Part shown: positions 1 through 11,918 of the stretch, piece by piece
How positions within the stretch are numbered: the first letter of the stretch is position 1
Layout: each line of letters begins with the position of its first letter
Assembly: GCA_021234155.1 (NCBI GenBank)
Contig: JAJEKV010000030.1
Coordinates: 14,082,079 to 14,146,078 of the forward strand
DNA: 64,000 nucleotides
Source of the DNA: Isoetes taiwanensis
Taxonomy: Eukaryota; Streptophyta; Lycopodiopsida; Isoetales; Isoetaceae
Reading direction: 5' to 3'
Position numbers and translations under genes: made by a program
Notes under the pieces: model-generated
Database searches by the model: none
What the model saw: the letters and a program-made list of their open reading frames with translations, nothing else
Told to the model about the DNA's origin: nothing

Positions 1-60
1 ATTCTCAGACACATACCACACATGATACATGATGAGATTCGTCTGTTTTTTTATGGTTAA

Positions 61-200
61 AATGTTGTGCCCCTATATAGGCTCAAACATGCCCATAGGC
101 TAGAACATGCTACCTTCGCTCAAACATGACACGTGGCTCAAGCATACACATAGGCTCAAATGTAACACGTGGCTCAAACATGCCCCTAGGCCTCCTTTGT
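61..200. repeat. degenerate GGCTCAAACATG tandem repeat
   Basis: About seven imperfect copies of a short unit built on GCTCAAACATG with ACACGTGG or CCCATAGG between them. Spacing varies, so this is a decayed minisatellite. No gene was recognised in the first 700 bases. Confidence 0.6.
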
Positions 201-413
201 GGCATACTGAAGGCTAGTTAATGGATCATCATATCTGCACATTGGGATATTTTTGGAATTCAATTTTGGAAATTTATATCAAGCATAATTCTAACGATTT
301 AGATGAAGTTAAAAAGGAGGAAGCCACATCATCATATTCCACGTCAACTTTTGCAAAGTTTCGTGTTGCCCCCAAAGGGCAACATACTAACTATTGGTTT
401 ATGATTGAGGACT

Positions 414-543
414 AGGTCAAATTTTGGAAGATCTTGGTTGGCAAGATTGGTATCCTCAAGGTCAACTTAAAGCACTCAAGGTCAAATTTTGGAAGATCTT
501 GGTTGGCAAGATTGGTATCCTCAAGGTCAACTTAAAGCACTCA
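414..543. repeat. 65-bp tandem duplication
   Basis: Two near-identical 65-bp units beginning AGGTCAAATTTTGGAAGATC, with the start of a third (AGGTCAAGC) directly after. The short ORFs over it on both strands are products of the repeat. Confidence 0.85.
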
Positions 544-710
544 AGGTCAAGCTTCATCAGATTTACTATATTTGTGGGAAAATATTTGATGAAGACATGT
601 TCTAGAAGATGCCATGGTACATGGATGGAGACAATGGTTGAAGGAGTTGTATGACCCCCCAGGAGCAATCGTTGAGGTACCAGATTAGCTAGGAGAAACA
701 CTACAGCTTT

Positions 711-2640
711 CAGAGGAGGACATCCACCAAGGTCTTAGGCATCTTGCTAATGGTAAAGCAAAGGACTTGCAGGGACTTCAGGCCGAGCTGTTGAAATGGG
801 GTGGGCCAGCTTTGCTCGGGCCTTTGACATGGATAATCAATCAGGCCATCAGAGAGGGCCTCCCACAGGAATGGATGGTTAGCAAGGTCACCCCTATTCA
901 TAAGGCGAAGTAGGGATGACTCCACCAACTACCCAGATGATCATGGTGAGCCCGTTACTCGCAAAACTTCTAGCGGTGTCTTTGGAAGAAGTTAACGCAA
1001 TGGGTCGAGGAAAGCTGGCGGCACGCGGTTGGGTCGCCCGGGTTTTCGCCACCCACTCCGAAAGTGATCATATTTTTACTCTCGTAATTCTTATGGAAGC
1101 TAGTCGCAATGCACGCGTGACTTGTATTGCTTGTTTCGTGGATTTTAAGACGGCATATGATACGGTCCCTCGACTGTTGTGGCAACGCTTGCGGGGAGCT
1201 ACATGTCCCACGAGTTTGCGAATGCCATCTACCGGCTCTATGACGGAATATATGCCACTTTGCCTGCGTCCGATCATCACGGGGTGAACAGGCACCATAG
1301 GTGTTAAATAGGGATGTCCGTTATCACGCAACGCTTTTGGACTCTATATTGACAAGTTGGAGACCGGATGCAAGAACATGGAGGTGGTGGCCTTGCCCGA
1401 GGCATATCTGATAAAACAAACAGCTCTATACTGATCGATCCGGGCTTATTGTCCCATACGCCTAGGGAGTATGCAGGAACATTTGGATGCTCTCGGTCGA
1501 TTACGTGACATAGCGGGGAATGACCACAACCAAAAAAAACCAAGTCATTTGCCAATCCTGTCTCAAGCAACATGATATCCTGCACTTCTATTACGAGGAC
1601 AAAGGATGGAAGTTGTAAGGACCTTTAAGTATCTGGGAATCGATTTCTCTGCCAACATGCTATGGAATGACTGTGTAGAAAGAAGGGTCAGCGCGGGATG
1701 AAAAGCCCTTGCAATGCAATGCGTAATAGCCGTTACGTAATAGATCTCTAGCGATTGGCACGCGCAAAGCACGTTCCGGCACTTCGTCGAACCAAGATAT
1801 TCTTTGTATGGGGTAGAGGTCTGGAGGCCAGTGATTAGCAAGGGCACTTGGGATAAGCTAGAGAGGGTACAGAAGGCTTTCCTGACATATAGCCTAGTAG
1901 GCGTTAAGGACACGGTGCCTTATCCGATTTTTCTTTGTATGAGATCTGCTTTTGGACCCCGCAAAGATTCAATCTTTTTTTCGCAGCACCTTGCATATTT
2001 CCATAAGGTTCACAGAATGGATGCACAACGTCTTCCTCCCCATGCTCTGTTATTGGCACAAGGGCCACAACATCTGAAGAGAGTGTGGCAGGAGCATTGT
2101 AGGGGATAGTTCGCAAGATGGTCCATAGACTATCAACATTATAGATATGCCTGATATCGCTAAAACAGAGTGCGATTTGAATGAGCTTTCTTGCCTCCTC
2201 TCGTGGGATGTGCCCGCCCTTGCAAAGCCCAAAACGAGCACTACCACACGCAGTTAATCCGCCGCTTGAACATGACCCCACCCGCATTTGAAGGCACACA
2301 TCTCTACCAAGAAACGAGAGCTAGCTATAGCCGCAAGGGACGGGGTCCCACCACCTGGTTGAGACAGCCGCTAGGGTGCCGGATGGAGAAAGCGGGGAAT
2401 CCCCGGATGAGAGATTATGCCGTCTTTGTCACATGCGATAGTAGAAGATGAACACCGTGCTCTACAGAGTGTTCGGCATATGCACACATCCGGAAGCAAA
2501 TCATGCCATCTCGATGCTCACGAGATAGCAATTCATCAAATGCTGGCTTCGCCAATGGTTGCACGTCTCGCGTCCTACATTCTGCAAGTCTCCACCGTCA
2601 GAGAGTCCCTCACAGCACAAGGAATTTGAGCGCCCACATA
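711..2640 (+). mobile_element. LINE reverse transcriptase relic
   Basis: Remnant of the second ORF of a non-LTR retrotransposon, the part that makes cDNA at the target site. Seen in shifting frames, in the expected order: a fingers segment with NGKAKDLQGLQAELLKWG (about 750-800); VSPLLAKLLAVSLEE then CFVDFKTAYDTVPR, the RT core with the first catalytic Asp (about 940-1170); TFKYLGIDFSANMLWND (about 1620-1670); and YGVEVWRPVISKGTWDKLERVQK (about 1807-1875) in the C-terminal part. The YADD box near 1425 is corrupted. At least six frame changes or stops make it a dead copy. The 5' part with the endonuclease is absent here; an endonuclease relic of similar style lies at about 47.1-47.95 kb. Family assignment is from remembered motifs, not a search. 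Confidence 0.85.
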
Positions 2641-3377
2641 GGGACTCTGAACGCCTACTACAAGGGTTTTTCCTCCCACATGGGGGGGTTTTTCCTCCCA
2701 GTGGTAGAGACACATTGTACAGGGTTTCTGTGGTTTTCTTTTGTGTTTGGATACTTTCCGATATATTGTATGTCCGATAGGGGTTGGCATATTTTTATGG
2801 CCTTTAGACCATGGTTAAGAGTTTAAAAAGCTTTTTATATGGGAAATATGGTTCTATATGCGAAGAAATACATGAACAGTATCGCGAGAGTGCACAGAGA
2901 TCCGAAATTGGATATGGTGTTTGTTAGTCTGCCAAGATTTATAGGTTTGAATTGATGGGTGGATACATCCCGATCCCATACAAATGAACCTTGGTGCTGA
3001 GGTATCCCATAACATCATGCATCGGAAGTGCAGGGGCCAAATTGCTTTATACGACAAATGATTTTATCCCTCGATCCCGTTGACGTGAATTTTTTTCCCG
3101 CTTCCACGTCATATTCTACGTCACAACTATTTCTACAACATGTTTCCTAGCAACATAATTATATTATATGGAAGTGATATAAGCAGCACCATGCTTCAGA
3201 GCAAGACATATTTAGAATAGTTTAAAGTAATAAAAAACTTGGTTATAAAAACCAACTAAATGTTTACCATATCATAAATATCAATGTTTATATTATTAAA
3301 ATATAGATGAACGGTCAAGATGATTCAAAGGTGAACGGACAAGATCAGGATCTCCGTCCTCACATTCTATTGGCTGA
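2641..3377. other. no gene recognised; LINE 3' flank and AT-rich spacer
   Basis: The first 200 bases have two copies of GGGTTTTTCCTCCCA and may be the LINE 3' untranslated part. The rest is AT-rich with no coding signal I can support. Confidence 0.4.
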
Positions 3378-4765
3378 AAGTGACTCCGGGCAACGAGAGC
3401 TGTTGGATAGGCATATTCACCCCTTATTCCTTAATCTACATCGTACGTAAAGTTCCTCGTTTGTGGGGTATGCAAGTACAAAATTTGCTATACTGTATAA
3501 CAAGATTCGCAAAATACTATAAGATTTCAAGTGGAATACTATATGGTGTTGATTTCGTACATGCAAAATACAATTATGAGGGCTCTCGCTGCCCTACGTC
3601 ACCCCCCGTGTAAATATGCACCCAAACCAAAGGGGGTTTAAGGGGGATTTTAATTTAAATGTGTTGGACCCAATAATTGTGTTAATTAATGTCAATGGTA
3701 GTTATGTGTTGGTTGTTAATGTCAATGATTGTTATGTGTTGGTTGTTATAATTTTTATATGTTAGATGTTAATGGTTTGTGTTGCAAAAAAAATTTTTTG
3801 GCCCCTTCGGGGCCTTTAGGACGTCACCCCCCCTCCCCCAAAAATTTTAGAATTCAAACCAGAAAAAACTAGAATTCATTTGAGGCTTTCATCACCTGTA
3901 GCTTTTGAATTTGATCACAATAAAACAAATAGAACATAAGTAAAAGTTACCATAAAGATAGAGCAGATTGATCCCATTATTCTAAAAGTCATAAAGTTTG
4001 CAACACCCATACACAAACATTTTTCAACTGGAATTTAACAGCAGCCTTTGGCCTCCATGGATTCTTGTGGTGAGAAACCAAAGTGGGAAACTTTTCTGCT
4101 TGTTAGCACAAGGATCTAGAAGCCTTAGAATTTGCTTAATAACTGCCTCAAAATCTAAAAATGCATAGTAATTTTCTGCAAGCTTCATTCGGAATGAGCC
4201 ATAAAACAATATCCAATAGCGCAATCATGTATTAATCAGCTGGTAGGATGTGAAAGCCTACCAAACCCGGCCGAAAAATTGTTGATTTAGCATACATAAC
4301 TTAACCAAACATATCCATATCATACACTATCAAACAGATCTCGGAGAGAGCTTTCCAACGCAATAAAAATCATCTCAAACAGAGCTCTGAATCAAAAGTG
4401 ATCATAAAAAATGTGTTGCCGGCGGGGAAACTGCACTACATGCGCCCTTCAAGCCCTTCATGTGCCCATTATGCACCACACACACAAAAAGAGGGCTTTT
4501 GTTGTGAGCCATTGGTTGTTGACCATTGAAAAAAAAAGGCTAAAATCAATGGCCCTTCATGTGCCCATTATGCACCACACGCACAAAAAAAGGGCTTTTG
4601 TTGTGAGCCATTGCTTGTTGACCATTGAAAAAAAAAAGGCTAAAATCAATGGCTCAGAAATGGTGCATCATTTAAATACATCACGAAATCATAGAAAAAC
4701 CTTAATGAAAAGCGTACAAAAATACAAAGAAAACCCCCCTGTTATTATGCTACATATTATTGTTC
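3378..4765. repeat. dispersed ~1.35 kb repeat, copy A
   Basis: The left ~540 bases, starting GTGACTCCGGGCAACGAGAG, are nearly identical to the left end of a second copy about 3.7 kb downstream in the same orientation. Shared landmarks are GTGTGGGGTATGCAAGTAC-like text near 3460, a GGTTTAAGGGGGATTTTAATT stretch near 3637, and CTAGAATTCATTTGAGGCTTTCATCA near 3880. The right end (GAAATCATAGAAAAACC to CTGTTATTATGCTACATATT) also matches the right end of the other copy. The cores between do not match. No terminal inverted repeat or target duplication was found, so the class is unknown. Confidence 0.75.
4453..4650. repeat. 99-bp tandem duplication inside repeat copy A
   Basis: Two copies of a 99-bp unit starting GCCCTTCATGTGCCCATTAT and ending in an A-run followed by GGCTAAAATCAATG. 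They differ by a few bases. It belongs to the core that differs between the two copies of the larger repeat. Confidence 0.85.
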
Positions 4766-4797
4766 CAGGAAATCTGGCGCCTTTGTGTTGCAGCCAG

Positions 4798-4950
4798 AAT
4801 TCAAGCCCACAGCCTGCGGCTTCCATCTCTGCGGCTTCCATCTCTGTGGCCATTGTGGCTTCCATCTTTTCTTCCATCTCTGCGGCTTCCATTTCAGCCA
4901 GATCCATCTCCATTGCAACCATTGCTGCCTCCATCTCCAGTTTGCCCAGA
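4798..4950. repeat. CTGCGGCTTCCATCT minisatellite
   Basis: Imperfect 12-18-bp units around GCGGCTTCCATCTC. Read on the minus strand they give an Ala/Glu/Met-rich run (AAEMEA-type units) in a frame open from 4958 to 4689; on the plus strand three frames are also open. Repeat composition alone explains these ORFs, so no protein is claimed. Confidence 0.6.
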
Positions 4951-4959
4951 TTCTTCAAC

Positions 4960-6040
4960 CTCCAAAGCGTTTCAAAACAGGGAGCTTATTTGTCTTCAAA
5001 AGCTTGGCCGCTGAAGCCATCCATGGATCAAGAAATTCTGGGTGCAGGAGCAAATGCAGGTGGCTCTCGTTGCAATTTTTGCTTCAACTTGTAGCCTCAT
5101 TCCACTGGAATGGTATGAATTTGTATCTTCTTCCCTTGATCACTATTATGAAAAATTCGTTTTCTATTATTTTGTGGATATGAGGAGACAGGAAGCGCAG
5201 GGGCTTGTAATGATCTCTAGAATGCTGCAGAGCTATATCTGGCAAGTTTTGTTGCTAACTTCTACTCTGGCCTGGCCGCAAATGCCTGGGGCCGGCTCTG
5301 CCGGGGAAGCATGATACCCTGCTTAAGGTTTTATCTACCTTTTATTTCTCACTCTTCTTTTTTATTCTGCCTATTTTTCACTTCTTGTAGCTTCCAATCT
5401 GTTGTGGCCGACTTACCTCAGAAACGCTTCTTCCTTTTCCCATTTTTGTGTTTGCACCGGAGTTCTTGTCAAACTGTTCTCCATGCTGCTTGGGCTTTGC
5501 CTTTCAACAAATGGAATGGATCTGTGGCAAATGGGCCTGGAAAGAGACAGTGCTTAAGTCTTATTCAAATGGATTCGATTTGTGGCAAAAGATTTGGATA
5601 TAGTATCTAAATTTGTTGAGAATCAATTGTATTTCTAAAATGTTTCACATATTGATGGCAGCAAGGCAAATTTTGCTGAAAAAAAACCATGTATTTCTTC
5701 CACTGCTTTGATTATTGAAAGCCTCGGGCACTCTACAATTTTGGTTTAATTTTTTTTTTTACCTTATCTTTGTTATGTTTATGAATTGTAACTGCAATTT
5801 TGGGAAATAAAGAATATATTTTGCAATGGTGAGGCTTTAGCCTACTTGTATTTCTAAATTTGTTTAGGCTACTTGCTTTTCTAAATTTGGAATACCTTCA
5901 AGGACTTGGATTTGCATATTGTTCAATTTAGAACCATGTTGTTTATTTAGAAAAACAACACATGAACCACTTATTTTCTTAGAGCCACATGTTCATATTA
6001 TATAAATCTATGTATCAACATTCTTCTTTGTGAGAAAAAT
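4960..6040. other. no gene recognised
   Basis: Two adjacent plus-strand ORFs (5042-5314 and 5311-5610) overlap by four bases, but neither resembles a family I know. An AATAAA motif lies near 5805. It could be a transcribed region, but the sequence does not show it. Confidence 0.3.
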
Positions 6041-6049
6041 AACACTTGA

Positions 6050-6720
6050 AAACAATTGTTATTTCTTAAAAACCACACTTTTCCTAAAAAACACGTATCA
6101 TTAAAAAAAGAAAAAACACTTAAAAACAACATAATAAAAAAAAAACCCACATTTTTCCTAAAAAACACCTGTTATTTTGTTAAGAAAACAACACTTAGAA
6201 ACAACAGAGTTAAAAAAAAACACATATCATTTTATTAAGAAAACAACACTTAAACAACAGAGTTTAAAAAAACCACATTCTTCCTAGAAAACACGTATCA
6301 CTTTTTTAAGAAAACAACATTTAGAAAGAACATAGTTAAAAAAAAACAAAAAAATTACGTGTAGTTTCTAGTAAAATCGGAAAAATTCTATACGTAGTTT
6401 TTTAGTGTTTTTTTAATACAAAATAATAGTTAAAAACTACATGTGGACCTTTTAGGTTTTATTAAGAACCACATGTCTATTTTAGAAAAAACAACACTTG
6501 AAAACCACATCTACTTCTAAAAAACAACATGTAGGCACACATGTAATTCCTACGCGTAGATAATTTTGACAAAACTCTACGTGTAGACTTTTAACAAAAA
6601 AAATACATGTATAAAAATTTGGCTAAAAACTACACGTCGTTTCTAGCAAAATCGGACAAAAAACACCACGTAGTTTTTTTATGATATTTTTTAGTAAAAA
6701 CCACACGTGGACCCAGTATT
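6050..6720. repeat. AT-rich degenerate tandem array
   Basis: A-rich units of very roughly 70 bases recur with the order TTTCCTAAAAAACACGTATCA, AAGAAAACAACACTTA and ACAACAGAGTTAAAAAAA (about 6050-6350). The right half has two copies of CGTTTCTAGCAAAATCGGA-type text (near 6360 and 6640) each followed by ACGTAGTTTTTT. Looks like a decayed satellite lying between the two copies of the 1.35 kb repeat. Confidence 0.6.
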
Positions 6721-7075
6721 GGGGTTGTTATGCACATACTTGTTTGATATACGCAGGTCTCTTTCCTGAATTATTGAGGAATTTGGCTGCCCCAAATGCA
6801 ACAACATTTTAATCAGTTTATAAATTGCATAACATAGTCAAAGCCTACACCTTTGCAGGTTAAGTTTTCTAATTTTAAGTTTTTATTATTGAGTTTAACT
6901 TTTAGGTTATTTAATTTTAGGTTTTTATTATTGTTTTGTATTAATTTATTATTATATTTGTTAGGAATGTTATATATGAAGTTGCGAGATGCAAATGGGG
7001 TGGGGGGATCAGGACAACAAACCAAAATATTGGCCGTAAAATGCCCAACTGATTCCTTTCGTGTATTCACACGGG

Positions 7076-8408
7076 GGGTGACTCCGGGCAACGAGAGCTG
7101 TTGGATAGGCATATTCACCCCTTATTCCTTAATCTATACCGTACGTAAAGTTCCTCGTTTGTGGGGTATGCAAGTACAAAATTTGCTATACTGTATAACA
7201 AGATTCGCAAAATACTATAAGATTTCAAAGCGGAATACTATATGGTGTTGATTTCGACGTGTGTAAAAATACAATTATGAGGGCTCTCGCTGCCTCTACG
7301 CCACCCCCGTAGAATATGCACCCCAAACCAAAGGGGTTTAAGGGGATTTTAATTTAAATGTGCCGACCCAATGGTTGTGTTAATTAATGTCAATGGTAGT
7401 TATGTGTTGGTTGTTAATGTCAATGGTTGTTATATGTTGGTTGTTATGTGTTGGGGATTTAATTTTTATATGTTGGATGTTAATGGTTTGTGTTGCAAAA
7501 AAAAATTTTTACCCCTTCTGGGCCTTAGGGACCCCCCCAAAAGTGTGACAAAAATTTAGAATTCAAACCAAAAAAAACTAGAATTCATTTGAGGCTTTCA
7601 TCATCACCAGAAGCTTTTGAATTTGATCTTTCACAATGACACCATTGTTTATCAATCCATATGATTTTGATGCTCCATCTCTAGCTTAAAGGTAATGCAT
7701 GATTCACCTTATGGTTCGATTAAAGTTCCAAACCTACAATATAAATGCATTCTTGTGGCCACCGCTTGACTGATCAAGGTTGACATGGAAAAGGGCGGAA
7801 TAATCCACCACAGTGCATAAGAACCGCTTTTGTTCATTGAAGCTAAAGCCCCGGCCGCTATGAACAATCCCAGCAACCGTGAATATCCAAGAGTTGGAAG
7901 CAAGCAGAGGGGTCTGAATCTTGAATCTGCAAAGAAATCTTCAATACCTTGTAAAAACATTATGCTAACCGAAGAAGCATTAAAAACAAATACCTTGTAA
8001 GTGTGAGCAAAAATCCATCTCGTGGTAGTAAAATCCACCGGCAATAAGAATCCAAGAGGGGCAAGTACACATGCATATGTACGCACACACATGCACACAT
8101 GCATGGCGGCTTGCACATACACAATACACATGCATGCATATACATGCACATGCGACGAACATGCATTACGCATACGTATGTGCACATACACATGCATACA
8201 CATGCGTTCATGCACAAACATGCGTGAGAAAGACAACAACCCTTGATTGTTCCAAACCAACGAAAAATCAACAGCGGTATAAAGGGTGCACTCTAGAAAT
8301 ACTATTTAGTACACCTCAACGAATACAACAACGAAATCATAGAAAAACCATGTGAAAAAGCGTATAAAAATCTAAAAGTAACCCCCTGTTATTGTGCTAC
8401 ATATTCTA
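7076..8408. repeat. dispersed ~1.35 kb repeat, copy B
   Basis: Direct-orientation partner of the copy at 3.4-4.8 kb. The left ~550 bases match closely from GTGACTCCGGGCAACGAGAG through CTAGAATTCATTTGAGGCTT, and the last ~70 bases match the other copy's right end. The core (about 7650-8330) is different and holds a CATGCA simple repeat. A 183-codon minus-strand frame (8260-7709) spans that core but has no recognisable domain, and part of it is simple repeat. Confidence 0.75.
8066..8225. repeat. CATGCACA/TGTGCATA simple repeat
   Basis: About 160 bases made almost only of CATGCA, CACATG and TACACA, largely alternating purine and pyrimidine and self-complementary at the hexamer level. Open frames on both strands here are Cys/His/Met repeat artefacts. 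Confidence 0.85.
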
Positions 8409-9985
8409 GTCTCGCATTTTTTTCCACTTTTCCCACAACCGATTCTCTCTTAGCAGAAAGTTTGGATATATACGTTTAACAGTTTGGATTTCTTGGATTA
8501 ACTAATTTTTAAATTTCTGCCATTACATTGGCAGATATTAAGACGATCTTCGCATGTCCCAGCTGTTGTGGAGTTTATAATATCAAAATTCAAAGATATT
8601 AGAAATAGGAATGGAAGCTCCCTGATCCTATTTATCTGCACACATGCAACAATTTATCATATATGAATCTATAATTGTGTTCATTTGTTACTAGTCAAAA
8701 TGAAGCAATTATCAGCCATAAGTAGAGCGGCATACAAATCCTAACTTGACAAATTGACAACAACATATTAATGAGTCTGCGCTTAATGCAGTATAATGCT
8801 AGCCAGTCGAGAAGCACTTTTTACATTAGAGACAACGAACATAATAAATTGATAGTTGAGAATTTGGTCTATGAAGAGTTAGAGGTTTACTATTAGACGC
8901 CAAGATCTACCAAACATATTTTATATATTCACATAATGACATATTTAACAAAATTTGGGCTTATTCAAATCTAATAAATGTACTTCAAGAATGCCATGTT
9001 AATATTATATGTATTTTTAGCTCTTATTGATTTTAATAAATTGTGTTGTTTATCTTTAGATAAAAAATATGATACTAAAGTTTAAAATTGCCTTCTAATC
9101 TAATTCTCGGTTTCATCTATTTAGAATTATGTTTAATAAAAAATGAATAGTTTATTATTCATTAAATATCAATATATTTTATTTCATCAATAATAAATTA
9201 ATCAATAGTTATTATTAAACCAACAACTTTATATCATTTAATTAATTTCAACCTAAATCTTTTCTTAAAGTATTTTTAAAAGTGTAAAAATTTGTAAATT
9301 ATGAAATTCTAATAATAGTTTTAAGTCAATTGCTTATCAAACCATCAGATCTCATTTATTTATCATGATTGCTAAATTTTGAATCTGTTAAATCACTACA
9401 AATTGAAAATTTTATATTCTTGAAATGTCTAATTCTATTAAGTTTGCCCAATTCGTTTGGTATTGGGGGAGGGCCTCTCTCGCATGGTTTGGACTATGAT
9501 TCCTATCCTGTATGGTATGTGAAACCGTATGTTTTGCAGGGTTAGAGCAGCTTGTTTTCATTTAGTGGTCATATTTCCTTTTTAGGTTTTTAGAATGTAA
9601 ATTTTTTTTTTTTTGCAGTGAGGGGCCGTTTTCCTAGGGAGTAGATAAGAGTGCATGCGCCTTTCTTTTTTTTAGAGCTCGTTCGACACCTCGCCTCTTC
9701 TCTTCGGGGATTCTCAGGGGTTTTACTTGTTACGTGGCATCAAAGCATAGCTGGCCCGGAGCATCAAATCGATGCAACATCGTGAGGCCGAAGAATGAAT
9801 TTTTCGCGGCGGCATTAGAGCAGCAGCAAGGCAAATGGCCGGTATAAAGAAAAGAAAGTTCAAATCTTGCGTATTTTTTAAAATGCATTCACATTGTTCC
9901 CTCCCGATGCCGTCACGATGGTGCATTTTTAAAAAATAATGCTTTTTTCAAAAAACGTATTAATCGCTTCTCAAAAATAGACTCA
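8409..9985. other. AT-rich spacer, no gene recognised
   Basis: Mostly AT-rich non-coding sequence, with a T-run near 9603-9616. It contains one arm of the distant inverted repeat listed separately. Confidence 0.4.
8930..9045 (+). repeat. left arm of a distant inverted repeat
   Basis: About 70 bases here, including CAAAATTTGGGCTTATTCAAAT and TACTTCAAGAATGCCAT, match the reverse complement of a segment about 2.9 kb away with scattered differences. Weaker similarity runs on through ATATATGTATT. Confidence 0.65.
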
Positions 9986-9988
9986 ATC

Positions 9989-10059
9989 GCGACCCGGTGG
10001 GATTCAACCTCGCCTCCCGGATAGCAAACAAACATGCTAACCAACTTTCCAACGGTCGC
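9989..10059 (-). tRNA. degenerate tRNA-like sequence (pseudogene or SINE head)
   Basis: On the minus strand, 71 nt fold like a tRNA. The ends GCGACC and GGTCGC pair as an acceptor stem. AGTTGGTTAGCATG resembles box A. TAGCA and TGCTA pair around an 8-nt loop where the anticodon arm belongs. GAGGTTGAATCCC resembles box B with one base missing. The oversized loop and defective box B argue against a working tRNA, so no anticodon is assigned. It could be the head of a tRNA-derived SINE. Confidence 0.5.
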
Positions 10060-11799
10060 TTTGTGTTTATATTGCATAATTTGTTATATTTAAGCTTTTT
10101 TCAATTTTTTTTTTAAAACGATTTTTAAGCACTTTAAGTACGATGTATAAAAAAATGATTTTTCAAAAATACGTCCCAAACGCATCGAACGCATTACGCA
10201 CGGGACAACATTGGTACGAGGCGGTCTTTGGGTCCGGTGGCCTGCGATGATCCGATGGCGCAATATTTCTTCGGGTTTGAGCTTATGTCCGGATTAAAGA
10301 TCCGCTTGCATCGCATCTATGGCGATTAATCAATCTTGAATAGACCTCCTCGAGGATTGATCCAAGCTTGGAATATATGGGTTGATGCAAGCTTGCAAGA
10401 CACAGATTAAACCCCGCCCGCTTTTGTGACCATCCGTATGCATTGAAGAGAAGAGTCCATAGCCGGGCCTGTTTGTTCCGGTAGTCCATAGCCGCCCTGT
10501 TCATTCCGGATGAACCGGTCTCTGTCCCCCTTTTTTTATTTGCGCTTCAGTGGTTTTGTATTTTTGCACCATTGGTCTGTTTTACACCATTGAAAGTGGC
10601 AGCGAGCTTTGTGTTCAAAAATTTAATGGCCTTTGATCTGGCATAAAGCACGGAATATCTGCCACATCAATGGTCAAAATTGAAACCCATAAAACATCCC
10701 ATTAAGTAATTTTAATAAATAGATTCAAATGAAAATTAGTTTGGAAATCAAGTTTATTCTTTGATAACCATTATAGTTTTAATTGAAAAATAAACTTATA
10801 TAATTACAACAAATTTATCGTGGCGGCCTTGGCCGCCGCGAACATTTCTCTTATCTATTTCCCCTTAAAACTTTGGCCGTTGCAAATATTTCTCTTATCT
10901 ATTTCCCCGAATCTGAAGATAGGAGTATTCGAGACCATTCCTCTCTCGACTCAATATAAGGAGGGTTTTATGTTGAGTCCAAACAATGTGAAGGAAGTCT
11001 AGTCTTCAAGAATAGGGTACAATAGCATATATAATTCCATTATGCACCCATTTGATGGAGCAAACTTTTCGAAACAAAGTTGCACAACCAGCAACAACAT
11101 GGGGCCAAACAATATTCTCATGGTAAGATGCAAATATCTTCATTAAAAAAAATGGATCTAGACAATCAATATTCTAGATTTAAAAACACGAAGATTTTAA
11201 CAAAATGTAAAGCTATTATATTTTAAGCTTAGTACAAAAAATTTGGTGTTATTTTATGCAAGCCAAAAATATGGGGCTTTTATCATTGCTACGTTTTGCA
11301 AATGGTTTTCCTTTACGCATGTTTGCCACTTTTCTTCGCCTACCAAGTTTGACTTACATACAAATTTTTTACGTATTTTCTTTTTTAAAAGTACGATTGA
11401 GCTACGCTTTTGAGTTCTGGCCGATGAGGGGATGCTATATTACTATGTTCTTTTAGCGTATAATTTGCAAATGCAGAGGGCGAAGCGGCATTTTTATGCG
11501 TAAGAAAACATATTCATTTCTTTGGCCTATAAATAATTTTTCCTTTGGACGTGAATGTTGCATGGAAATGGATATATATTATCACCTCAAATACTTTTTA
11601 CAGAAGCACTAAGGATTCTGGCCTAATTTCTTTGCAACATCGCCGAAACTCTAATTTGATATTTAAATGAAACAACACGTACTGTTTATACTTACTTTCT
11701 TTTAGACACGTGTCATTCATAAAATTGTTTTAGATTGCGGCTCAGGAACGCGAACAAAAATAGTAAACTGAAATACATAAGGTAGGAAAACTTATAGAA
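10060..11799. other. no gene recognised; one short duplication
   Basis: A 44-bp-spaced direct duplication lies at about 10831-10908: GGCCGCCGCGAACATTTCTC, then GGCCGTTGCAAATATTTCTC, each followed by TTATCTATTTCCCC. The GC-rich motif AAATTTATCGYGGCGGCC with it recurs near 15898. Nothing else was supported. Confidence 0.45.
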
Positions 11800-11918
11800 T
11801 TTATAACAAACAAGAAGAATCAAACAATACATATATCCTTATAATGGCATTCTTGAAGTGCTATCTATTAAATCTGAATAAGTCCAAATTTTGTTGAATA
11901 TGTCATCATACTATTCAT
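11800..11918 (-). repeat. right arm of the distant inverted repeat
   Basis: Reverse-complement partner of the segment near 8.93-9.05 kb; the clearest block is ATGGCATTCTTGAAGTG to CCAAATTTTGTTGAATATG. No transposase or target duplication was found with it. Confidence 0.65.

Noticed and set aside
4411-5094. 227-codon plus-strand frame
   Set aside because: It runs through a 99-bp tandem repeat and a minisatellite; repeats whose period is a multiple of three keep frames open without coding.
7960-8355. Cys/His/Met-rich frames on both strands
   Set aside because: Direct translation of the CATGCA simple repeat.
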